From: CBDDKW01 sp965230425
Lineage (GTDB): Bacteria > Pseudomonadota > Gammaproteobacteria > UBA1113
DNA: 64,000 nt
Assembly (NCBI GenBank): GCA_965230425.1
Contig: CBDDKW010000013.1
Span: forward strand, 1-64,000
Direction: 5' to 3'
Below are positions 16,813 to 24,940 of the stretch, piece after piece. The notes under the pieces were generated by a model. It was not told the origin of the DNA. It saw nothing but the letters and a program-made list of their open reading frames with translations, and ran no database searches. Made by a program: the position numbers and the translations under genes. Position 1 is the first letter of the stretch. The number at the start of each line of letters is the position of its first letter.

Positions 16813-17451
16813 TCAATCTTTTTCAAACTTGGATATTATCTCTTCTTGTAGAGGTTCAAATAATGCTGCCTCAGCCTTATCAAGTGACCCGCAATCAAAA
16901 GGCGGTTCTGGATCATATTCAATGCCTAACTGCAACGATTTTGCTACCTGCTTACCTGAAACCTTAGCTGCTAATGTCAAGGCCATATCGATACCAGCAG
17001 ATACACCAGCAGCGGTCATTATCTTACCTGATGTGACGATACGATCTTGAATAGGTTCTGCCCCCCATTTTTTTAAGCGATCAAGAGCAGCCCGGTGAGT
17101 TGTTGCTTTTTCGCCAGATAAAAGACCTGCTGCCCCCAATATTAAACTACCTGTACAAACTGACGTTGTCCAAATAGTGTTGGCATGAATTTTTTTGATC
17201 CAATTAAGAACATCAGGATACTCTCGCAACGTCATCGCCTTGCTAGCACCAGGAACTAGCAAAATGTCAGCATGCTGCACTTCTGATATCGATTTATTTG
17301 CTTTTAAGACAAGTCCAGAGCATGATGTTATTTCACCAGATACTGAAGAAACACTTGTAACAGATACATCTGGTAAACGCCACAAGATCTCATAAGGACC
17401 TGTGGCATCTAATGTAGTCATACCATCGTAAAATAGAAATACAATTTTCAT
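16813..17451 (-). CDS. DJ-1/PfpI-family protein (isonitrile hydratase-like)
   Basis: The 212-aa protein is a class I glutamine amidotransferase-like fold of the DJ-1/PfpI superfamily. Cys99 in TTSVCTGSLILG is the nucleophile elbow, with an acidic residue at Glu21 (GPYEIL) and His119 (TTHR) nearby. The SVCTGSLILGAAGLLSG stretch is typical of the subfamily containing bacterial isonitrile hydratase and AraC-type regulator N-domains. Here there is no DNA-binding domain. It could hydrate isonitriles or act on reactive carbonyls. It sits alone between the inverted Nudix copies. Confidence 0.82.
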   Translation of the reverse strand: MKIVFLFYDGMTTLDATGPYEILWRLPDVSVTSVSSVSGEITSCSGLVLKANKSISEVQHADILLVPGASKAMTLREYPDVLNWIKKIHANTIWTTSVCTGSLILGAAGLLSGEKATTHRAALDRLKKWGAEPIQDRIVTSGKIMTAAGVSAGIDMALTLAAKVSGKQVAKSLQLGIEYDPEPPFDCGSLDKAEAALFEPLQEEIISKFEKD

Positions 17452-17620
17452 AATAACTAATCCTTTATGTATTAATCCGACACAGTCTAATAACGATAAT
17501 TGTGCAAGATAGTTGGCAGCAATTATGTAATGCTCCGGTGAATGTCACCCGGGAAAGTGATAATTGTAAGCCAATATTATGCTATTTTTAGCAAGCCTTT
17601 CTATGAAAACTTAGACTTGA

Positions 17621-18295
17621 TCATTTTTTAAGAAACTTAAGTAAGCTATCTCGCATATAATCAGAGAAGTCGATGAAAATATTGTGGTATTTAATAAATT
17701 CATTATTGTCACAACATATATCCTCGTTATCAATACAAAAAAATAATGTATTGTTATCGATATCAAATTTTATCTCAATCGCGAAACTATGCGCATTTGA
17801 ATTCCGAAATCCTGTAAAAATTTTATACCATTCTTCTCTCACGTTTTCTTTTTCATATTTACTACGAATTTCATCATAGAGATTACCCCCGTTAGGGGAA
17901 AACAGAATATACATTTTACGTACTACATCTATTATTTCACTAAAAATATAAAAGTATGAGTTCAAAAACAGTATGGCAAACTTACATTGTTCGTATTTTT
18001 CACTGTTTAGGTTAAATACAAATTCTTCTCCAGTTTCGTTAGTATTAATTTGTTTGTCATTTGTCTTATCTGAATCATAAGCATCTTTTACTGTACGTTC
18101 TAAGTCGACAAGCGACTCTATTAACTTGTTCTGGCAAAAACGGAAATGCTCAATTTTAAGTAATAATGAATTCAGTAGCTTAGTACATTGACTTTTGTTA
18201 GAACTTTTTGCTCTGAATTGTGAAATTTGCAGCCATTTATTGCTTTCGTGATTTTTTTGTAGAGTAAGCCATTTTTCTATAGCCATCGCCGTCAT
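17621..18295 (-). CDS. HEPN-like protein of unknown function
   Basis: This 224-aa helical protein has FTGFRNSNAHSFAIEI with Arg164-Asn165 and His169, the R-x4-H signature of HEPN domains, placed in the final helices as expected. The rest is Lys/Asn/Glu-rich and lacks recognisable domains. M5 is an alternative start. It is unrelated by eye to the other HEPN-like gene at 15024-15842 apart from the motif. Such proteins may be RNases in defence, or non-catalytic. No nucleotidyltransferase partner lies adjacent. Confidence 0.55.
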   Translation of the reverse strand: MTAMAIEKWLTLQKNHESNKWLQISQFRAKSSNKSQCTKLLNSLLLKIEHFRFCQNKLIESLVDLERTVKDAYDSDKTNDKQINTNETGEEFVFNLNSEKYEQCKFAILFLNSYFYIFSEIIDVVRKMYILFSPNGGNLYDEIRSKYEKENVREEWYKIFTGFRNSNAHSFAIEIKFDIDNNTLFFCIDNEDICCDNNEFIKYHNIFIDFSDYMRDSLLKFLKK

Positions 18296-18565
18296 TCCTC
18301 ATTAAGTATCATTCATCACAGTACTTAGCATCGGTTTATAGGTTAAAATGTTAACCATAGCAGACTAGTACCCCAGTATACACAATATAAGAAAACATTT
18401 ATTGATAATATTAAATTTTTATTAATTTATTATTTAAGGGCAAAATTTTATGTCTATATATTACTAATAGCTCAAGCCTTCAATCTGACACCTCAGAGCT
18501 GGCTAAATCAGTTAATCAGGGTTCCGGCTCGTGATTAATTTTATAACTATATTTACTGAATGTAT

Positions 18566-19336
18566 TTAAAAATTATTTCTATCAATTACTGACACTGGAA
18601 TTTTATCGAGATATCCTAGATCTATTGCTTTTGCAATGAGTTCAGACTTAGTACGACAATTAAACTTATCTTTTAAATTTTCAAGATGAAATTCAACGGT
18701 TTTAGGTGAAATATTCAATTTTCTTGCTACGGATTTAGCTGTCATGCCTCGCAGCGTGTAAAACAAGCACTCTAGCTCACGCGATGTAAGGTCGAATTTC
18801 ATATCCTGATTTATGATTTCATATGATGATACAACATGGGAAGTTAGTGCCTCTTGATGCTTTTGCAAGTGATCAATAAAATTAGATAAATGATTTTCGC
18901 CTACTATAAGTGCATGGGAGAAACATCCTCGCAGTATCTCTGAATTATTATCATATACAGGAACTTTGCGAACCAACAGTAATTTTCCACCTGTTTTTTC
19001 AAAACCAAAAAATTCGTTCTGTTGATAAGCAATTTGATAATTCTGATTGTAAAGTGACACTAGATCTTTCTCAGCGTATAAATCATACATTGTTTTGCCT
19101 AACCAAGCTTCTTTAGATTTAGAATTACCCGCTGTAAATAGTGGTATGTTATCACTAGTAAAATCTAATACTGTTCCATTCAGTGACAAAAACCCGTATA
19201 TTCCACTGTCTTTTTTGAAAATAGGCTCAATGTCTCTTTGTGTTAAAATTGTTGGTTTAATATTAAAAGCATTATCTGACATAACTTTAAAATCGCTGAT
19301 TTTACTTATCTGGTATGTATATGCATACAATACCAC
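18566..19336 (-). CDS. PAS-domain LuxR-type transcription regulator
   Basis: The frame gives up to 256 aa; M19 (MSDNAFN, near 19282) is an alternative start. Residues ~45-160 look like a PAS fold (GIYGFLSLNGTVLDFT, WLGKTMYDLY, FEKTGGKLLLVRKVPVYD). The C-terminus is a complete LuxR helix-turn-helix: LTSRELECLFYTLRGMTAKS and VARKLNISPKTVEFHLENL. No phosphorylation receiver is present, so the PAS domain probably senses a ligand or redox state. It is separately transcribed and may control nearby accessory genes; targets are unknown. Confidence 0.85.
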   Translation of the reverse strand: MVLYAYTYQISKISDFKVMSDNAFNIKPTILTQRDIEPIFKKDSGIYGFLSLNGTVLDFTSDNIPLFTAGNSKSKEAWLGKTMYDLYAEKDLVSLYNQNYQIAYQQNEFFGFEKTGGKLLLVRKVPVYDNNSEILRGCFSHALIVGENHLSNFIDHLQKHQEALTSHVVSSYEIINQDMKFDLTSRELECLFYTLRGMTAKSVARKLNISPKTVEFHLENLKDKFNCRTKSELIAKAIDLGYLDKIPVSVIDRNNF

Positions 19337-19510
19337 ATCATTATCTTGTATGATAATTTGGAGTAGAGCTAGCCGACTTATGTACGGATATTAATTTTAT
19401 ACATTGTAAGAGAAATTCAAAATTGTATTGTTAACAATAACCTGATAACAGGTAGTATAATTTTCGTATATAAAATAACAATATTAATATAAAATATAGC
19501 ACGCTCAAAT

Positions 19511-19756
19511 ATGCCGAAAGATGGAGTTGATAGGGTAAATGCTAGAGATGATAACGGAAATACGCCGTTAATGGCCTTACTTCAACAAGAAGATTTTACT
19601 TATAACCGTGCACAGCAAGCTAAAGCAGCGCTCTTACTGAAATTTGGTGCTTTATGGACTGTACCAAATGTCGATGGGATAACGCCTCAAATTGTTTATG
19701 ACACATTAGAAGATAAAGAAAGTATTGCATATTTGAAAAACTTGCCATCAGCGTAA
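19511..19756 (+). pseudogene. Ankyrin-repeat protein fragment
   Basis: The 81-aa frame has one clear ankyrin unit (VNARDDNGNTPLMALLQQ) and a second diverged one (LLLKFGALWTVPNVDGITPQIV). It starts MPKDG, like the GTG-initiated Nudix protein (MPKDA), with a short shared DNA stretch TGCCGAAAGATG at both starts. This suggests a 5' end taken from one gene joined to the tail of an ankyrin gene. A small intact protein cannot be excluded. Confidence 0.6.
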
Positions 19757-19823
19757 GCACTGTGGCGCTATCTTGCTAAGTAATATTCTGCCTTTGTAGA
19801 TATGCTAAAAGACAATCATACAT

Positions 19824-19847
19824 CCGTGATTATAAAATTAATCACGG
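19824..19847. terminator. Perfect 9-bp hairpin 3' of the Nudix gene
   Basis: CCGTGATTA and TAATCACGG pair perfectly around a six-base AT loop. The same element lies inverted at 16756-16777, and a half copy at about 18526. It lies downstream of the minus-strand Nudix gene and of the plus-strand ankyrin fragment, so it may end transcription from both sides. Confidence 0.55.
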
Positions 19848-19952
19848 GTTTATGGTCTATTCTAGAATTAAAATGGCTTGTATGCTGGAGAATGTGTAAA
19901 TTGATGCTTTGCTGAGCTCAACATATCTTCACAAAAATCTGAGCTATAACCT

Positions 19953-22301
19953 TTAGGACATACCCAGTTGATGTCTTGCTTGCTCTCGAATAAAATATGA
20001 CTCTACCATTTCATATACAACTTTATTCAGTTGATTCACACACTCAATTACAACTGGCTCTCCTGTTGCCTCAGCTAGTTGTTTATATTTATAATTATCA
20101 CAATATTCAACTTCTGAGGGTAATAGGATTTGAGGCACCAGTTCTAATAAATCTGTCCTTTTAGATTGAATAGCTATTCCAATATGTTCTTTCGGAAAAT
20201 TTTCGAGTGCAACAATATCATCGAGCATATTTTTTGTTGTGTCTGAGACGTTATTTGATTTTAATAAGTCTTCAAGAATAAGTCGATTGCTGTATCTAAT
20301 GGGGGCGTCTTTAAAACAGCGCATAGGACCTTTAAGTAATACCAAATTAGCTAATATAAAGTCGTCGCCGGAACAAACCAAAGAATTAGATAATTCCATA
20401 TCTATGTCAAACAAAACAAAGTAAACCTTTTGCCATTCGCGACTCTCATAATCATACTGCTTGATATGATGAAGTATTTTTGGTTCTGCTATTTTTTTAC
20501 TATTTAAAAGATTTCTTAAATCAACACAAGTTTCTTCTTTTAGTTCCCTTATAGCTGCAGATTCAATGCTGGAATCGCTCTCTTCGACAAGCCCCCCTGG
20601 GAAACAATATTTTCCAGGATTATTTTCACGCTGTCCAAGAATGACATACTCCTCTCCATCACTTCTCTTTTTACCTTTGACAATGACAACAACGATTTCT
20701 CGCTGTCTTTTTTCTTGATTATCTTTAGGAGGCACTATGGCTTTTATAAGGCCTTTTTTCTTTAAATTGCTTTGAGTATGAGCATCTACCATTGGTAATT
20801 TTCTTTCTATCATCTCAGCATATTTGTCTCTTAGACCAGTACTTAATGATAATAAAAAATCTACTTCTTTTTTTCTAGTATCGACACCTAAAAAACTATA
20901 TAAACAAAAATTGAGATCACTTTCTACGTCAAGCATATTATGTCTAAAAAAATGTTCAACAACAGTGAATGGTACATCATCGTCATCGGTTATCACATCG
21001 GCAACCGGTGATGGGATACCTGAGTATGACCTCTGCCCAAAATCAATCAAGTATCTAACATTTGGGTCTCTTGGGTCAGGAAACTGAAAACGTGCCAGCT
21101 CATCACATACACGAGTATTAACTAAATAGCCGCTCTGAATAAAACCACATAGCAGCTCGTTCAGAATATAAGGGAAATATGTGTGCTCACCTTTAAAAAA
21201 TGGCTCATCAACTAGCATCCAGTATTGCGCAGTACTGAAATTCTCCAACACTTGCATTGAACAAAGATCTTTTGAAAAGAATTGCCTTAGAGTCTGGGAT
21301 TGCGTCATAGAATGTTTTAAAAGATTTATCGGTATGTATTTTCTATTTTTGCCAATGGCTTCTACGTGTTTTTCCCAGCCATCTCCATTAAATTTCACTA
21401 CCTCGGTATAGGTATCATGCAAATCGCAACTATTAAATATCTTTCCCTCAATTAATAACCATCCTGGCAATAAAGTTGTCATTGCAACAGATAACCGTTT
21501 AATTTTTTCTGAATGAGAATTTTTTGGATCTGAAATAAATTGTAAAATTTTATTTTGATAATTCCCTCCAACATAGTCTAATAGCTCAATAAACCGAAAA
21601 GCAATACCAGGTAAAACTTGGCTCCCACTAAACATAAATTGTTCGGGTGAATATATAATTTTTTTCTGTTGTCCCCCTTTTGTTAAGTGATACACAATAG
21701 TATTGGTACATCCATCCATTCTGATGATGAGCTTTACCTCGTCAAGCAATATGGGAGAGGTTTTGACACCTTTTCTAAGAGCAGTACTATGTGGTGAAAC
21801 AAATAGACCTTCTGCTTGCAATGGATTATTTTGTTGCAGCTTATTTAGGTTGATTCTGAAGAAATCACTATTTTGAAGACTTGGTGTATTTGGATGCTCT
21901 CCAATTCCTGTAACAAAATAAATACTATTATTAGCGCCATTGATATTTTTGATTCTTCTATTTACTACTCTGTCCCCACGCTCTTGTCGATGCCTTACAG
22001 ATAATAATTTATGCCCATTCAAGCTGGTGTTTTCATCATGGGATTTTCCAAGAATAGTTTGGATATTTGGTACCGCACTCTGCATAGTTAGATTTTGAAT
22101 AATCAAATTAAAAAGCACCTGCTCTTCATTACTAAGCAGCATCTTTTGTTTACGACTTCTTAAGAACCTAAGGGAGCCTTTTATATTTTTTGCCGACTGC
22201 TTTTCAAGGTTAATCCCCGTCCACGCCTCAACCTCCAATTGAGAGCGCTGAAGTTGGAAGGCATAGCGTTGAGATTTTGAAAATGTGGCATCTTTCGGCA
22301 C
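19953..22301 (-). CDS. Large protein with C-terminal Nudix hydrolase domain
   Basis: The frame encodes 782 aa from a GTG start. The first ~500 residues are unrecognised. A Nudix domain follows: residues 535-559 form the first strands (EIVVVIVKG, EYVILGQRE), and the Nudix box is at 569-594 with GG, REL and EE in place (AAIRELKEETCV). Nudix enzymes cleave nucleoside diphosphate derivatives with Mg2+. The frame stops after HQLGMS, but one base less in the GGG at that point would continue through CPKGYSSDFCEDMLSS to a TAA at 19868, and the inverted copy keeps part of that tail. The last ~28 residues may therefore be lost by a frameshift. Size and setting suit a host-directed protein, but I see no proof. 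Confidence 0.72.
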   Translation of the reverse strand: MPKDATFSKSQRYAFQLQRSQLEVEAWTGINLEKQSAKNIKGSLRFLRSRKQKMLLSNEEQVLFNLIIQNLTMQSAVPNIQTILGKSHDENTSLNGHKLLSVRHRQERGDRVVNRRIKNINGANNSIYFVTGIGEHPNTPSLQNSDFFRINLNKLQQNNPLQAEGLFVSPHSTALRKGVKTSPILLDEVKLIIRMDGCTNTIVYHLTKGGQQKKIIYSPEQFMFSGSQVLPGIAFRFIELLDYVGGNYQNKILQFISDPKNSHSEKIKRLSVAMTTLLPGWLLIEGKIFNSCDLHDTYTEVVKFNGDGWEKHVEAIGKNRKYIPINLLKHSMTQSQTLRQFFSKDLCSMQVLENFSTAQYWMLVDEPFFKGEHTYFPYILNELLCGFIQSGYLVNTRVCDELARFQFPDPRDPNVRYLIDFGQRSYSGIPSPVADVITDDDDVPFTVVEHFFRHNMLDVESDLNFCLYSFLGVDTRKKEVDFLLSLSTGLRDKYAEMIERKLPMVDAHTQSNLKKKGLIKAIVPPKDNQEKRQREIVVVIVKGKKRSDGEEYVILGQRENNPGKYCFPGGLVEESDSSIESAAIRELKEETCVDLRNLLNSKKIAEPKILHHIKQYDYESREWQKVYFVLFDIDMELSNSLVCSGDDFILANLVLLKGPMRCFKDAPIRYSNRLILEDLLKSNNVSDTTKNMLDDIVALENFPKEHIGIAIQSKRTDLLELVPQILLPSEVEYCDNYKYKQLAEATGEPVVIECVNQLNKVVYEMVESYFIREQARHQLGMS

Positions 22302-22583
22302 GAATTATTATCACTTTCTGTTTGAATAAAAGAAAAGCGATTATAACACATCTGATTAAAAAATAAACATAATTGTCAGGAGACTCTGCACAAGAAACAC
22401 TAACGTGAGAGAGCTTACATAAGCTTTTTTCATATTTATCAATAAATTAGCCGCATCAACTATGATTGCTGATAATGTATATTATTTGAACATTAAATCA
22501 TATAAAATATCGTAATACTAATTAACATTAAATGTAAAAAGAGGTACAATGAGCAAGTTACTGTACATACTGGGATATAAATC

Positions 22584-22739
22584 ATGCCAAAAGATCAGTT
22601 ACCAGCAGACAATCGAATCATAGAAAAAACCTCTGAATCCTTGTTTATAAAAGTATCGCACCAAATTGATACAGCTCGCGCAAAAATAAGCATAAGTATT
22701 GACCATGAAATCAGTGATGAGGGGATAAAGTATGGGTAG
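22584..22739 (+). CDS. 51-aa small protein overlapping the KfrA-like gene
   Basis: An ATG at 22584 opens a 51-codon frame that starts MPKDQLPADNR, continues with SLFIKVSHQIDTAR and ends DEGIKYG. Its last codons TATGGGTAG overlap the ATG of the KfrA-like gene at 22732 by eight bases, a typical sign of translational coupling. It is polar and probably helical; no domain is recognised. The overlap makes a real gene likely, perhaps a partner or regulator of the DNA-binding protein. Confidence 0.65.
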   Translation: MPKDQLPADNRIIEKTSESLFIKVSHQIDTARAKISISIDHEISDEGIKYG

Positions 22740-23742
22740 ATTCGGTGTAAGCTATGAAGCAATTGAACTTATTGCAGAGAAAATACTGCAAAGTGGTTCA
22801 ACACCTACCATCGAAAAAGTGCGACTTGAGTTAGGGACAGGTAGCAATACCACTATTTCCAAGCATTTATCACGATGGCGAGAAAAACGGTTTAAAGCTA
22901 ACCCCAATATTCTCCCACCACTACAAACACCACCCGATCCTGTCAATCAAGCTGTCATTCAAGTTTGGCAACAGATGCAAAACGAGAATGAAGAAAAAAT
23001 CAAAGAAATTGAAACTGCAGCACAACAGCGTATTGAAAAAGCCTACCAAATTAAAGAAAATGCAACTGAAGAATGCAATCGCTTTGCTACGGATAACCAA
23101 CATTTACGAAAATTATTACAAGAGTCAAAAGCGCACAATGTGATGTTTGAGAAACAACAGATTGATGCCCAGCAAGCTTATGCAGCGCTTGAAGCAATGC
23201 ACACAGCACATACTGAAACACACGCTGAATTTAAAGCCTGGGCCGAGCAATCACTTGCCACATACAGCAACAATACTGCAAATCTCAATGACATTTTTAA
23301 AAATCAAATTGCGACACTGAAGGAACTACATCAACAAGAAATTACCCGCCTAACAGAGCATGCTGAGCAACAGCAGCATGAACAACTCATACTTATTGAT
23401 GAATTAAAGACGAACAATGTAGAACTGCAGCAACAACTTACTCAACATGAGCAATTATTAATGAGTATAAGTAATAATATTTCACAGTTAATGCGCAATA
23501 TTAATGAACAAAGCCAAGAGATAGATTCTCTATTATTGAAGCAAACAGATAACCATCAGCATATAGTCAATCACCTAAATACGCAAACTGAAACGCAGTT
23601 ACAGGAATTGGATAGTCATATCAACCAACAAACCCACAATATTACACTAGCATTAGAATCGCAGTTGTCTGCTCTGCTTAAAACGATTAGTAAAAGGTCT
23701 ACCTCTTCTCGCAAACGTAAAACAACACATATGGACTCCTAA
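22732..23742 (+). CDS. KfrA-like DNA-binding coiled-coil protein
   Basis: The 336-aa protein starts with a KfrA-type N-terminal domain: YEAIELIAEKILQSG, then PTIEKVRLELGTGSNTTISKHLSRW, a helix-turn-helix of about 60 residues. Residues ~90-320 are a long Gln/Glu/His-rich coiled coil, and the tail is basic (SKRSTSSRKRKTT). KfrA proteins are known from plasmids and mobile islands, where they bind DNA, regulate their own gene and form filament-like structures. Here no replication, integrase or partition gene is visible, so it may be a leftover or a recruited nucleoid-type protein. Translation is coupled to the 51-aa gene upstream. Confidence 0.82.
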   Translation: MGRFGVSYEAIELIAEKILQSGSTPTIEKVRLELGTGSNTTISKHLSRWREKRFKANPNILPPLQTPPDPVNQAVIQVWQQMQNENEEKIKEIETAAQQRIEKAYQIKENATEECNRFATDNQHLRKLLQESKAHNVMFEKQQIDAQQAYAALEAMHTAHTETHAEFKAWAEQSLATYSNNTANLNDIFKNQIATLKELHQQEITRLTEHAEQQQHEQLILIDELKTNNVELQQQLTQHEQLLMSISNNISQLMRNINEQSQEIDSLLLKQTDNHQHIVNHLNTQTETQLQELDSHINQQTHNITLALESQLSALLKTISKRSTSSRKRKTTHMDS

Positions 23743-23874
23743 CGCCTGCCACAGTATTGACAGAAAAATAATATACTGTATCTTCGTTCAAGTAAAACAT
23801 ACTATAAAAAATAAAAGTTTAATTATAAAGCAATTCCAACCTAATAGTTTATGAAAAGGTCGATGGAGTTATAT

Positions 23875-24300
23875 ATGCACTACCTTATTTATGTCAGTTC
23901 AGCCGTCAAATTACTGAATAACCATGAGCTGCTGAGCTTATTAGAACAATCACGCAAAAACAATTTAACCTATAATATTACCGGCATGCTTTTATACATT
24001 GACGGTAATTTTATGCAATGCCTTGAAGGTGAAAAAGATGATGTTGCTATCATCTATGATAAGATTTGTCATGATTCACGTCATTCTGATTTGATCCAGA
24101 TTGTTTTTGAGCCATTGGCAAAGCGCAATTTTGCAAACTGGAGTATGGGGTTCAAAGTATGTGATGAAAATATGCTACGTACACATTCAGATTTGACCAA
24201 TCTCAGCATGGAGACCTTTAAAAAGGAACCATTTAATAATAACAAACATGTTGCTCTGCAACTGTTGAGTGCATTTTACGGCCTGCCTGAAGTAAACTAA
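23875..24300 (+). CDS. BLUF-domain blue-light sensor (FAD)
   Basis: The 141-aa protein is essentially one BLUF domain. Taking the ATG at 23875 (GGAG upstream), Tyr6, Asn30, Gln48, Trp89 and Met91 have exactly the spacing of the AppA photocycle residues Tyr21, Asn45, Gln63, Trp104 and Met106. ITGMLLYIDGNFMQCLEG is the family core. Such short BLUF proteins act through protein partners, as no output domain is attached. No GGDEF, EAL or cyclase gene lies nearby. It appears intact and functional. Confidence 0.92.
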   Translation: MHYLIYVSSAVKLLNNHELLSLLEQSRKNNLTYNITGMLLYIDGNFMQCLEGEKDDVAIIYDKICHDSRHSDLIQIVFEPLAKRNFANWSMGFKVCDENMLRTHSDLTNLSMETFKKEPFNNNKHVALQLLSAFYGLPEVN

Positions 24301-24940
24301 CCTAAATACATCTATATATAGCCTTTACTATTAGGTTACTGATCAGCTACACGATAAATAGCACCTGTTGCAGGACTACTCATTATATTAAGACGAATTT
24401 ACTCCACAGGTAGTGGCTATGCTGCTACGAAGAGAGCGCGAACCTACCTGTGGGGCAAATCAACAACCTCATTCACTTTAGCGGTATTATTGAACATAAT
24501 ACATACAATAATTGTTCTATTTTATTTTTTACTTTCTTGCTGAATGTCCAAGGTGTTGCCATAGGCATATTCAGTATTTGGCTAGGATATCGCTCACTTG
24601 AGATAAAAAATGAAGAATAATGGCTAAGGTTCAATGTTATCATTTTATGTACTCCTTTTACGGTATGTTAATCAAGAAATTTCATCTAGCTAACATAGGG
24701 TGTCATTCTCTTATTGAACACTGGCAATACGTTTAAATTATTCTATATCTTACGGCCAGCATTGCTTAAAAATCTACAACGGTTGTATTAGTCACGAACC
24801 AACGCATACCGTTAAAAGCAGTATAGAGAACGTTTAGAGAACTTTCAAGAAAATACACTAAATTAATTATTTTAATGCTATTTCGCTCAACTTCAGCACT
24901 AATTGAGTACATAATGGTATCAAATATATACAAAAACCCC
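24301..24940. other. Gene-free stretch with a long imperfect hairpin
   Basis: No gene is supported here. A 50-base foldback lies at 24404-24453: CCACAGGTAG and CTACCTGTGG pair perfectly, with an inner GTAG..CTAC pairing. Short pieces of the same CTACCTGTGG motif occur near 15947 and 31121. It may be a relic of another repeat family. Confidence 0.45.

Noticed and set aside
16813..17451. Isonitrile biosynthesis and detoxification system linked to the 2OG oxygenase
   Set aside because: The oxygenase is of the isopenicillin N synthase type rather than the TauD-like isonitrile-forming type, and no acyl carrier protein or ligase is present. The DJ-1 protein alone is not evidence.
22732..24300. Integrated plasmid or ICE carrying the KfrA-like gene
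   Set aside because: No integrase, relaxase, replication or partition gene and no flanking direct repeats are visible.
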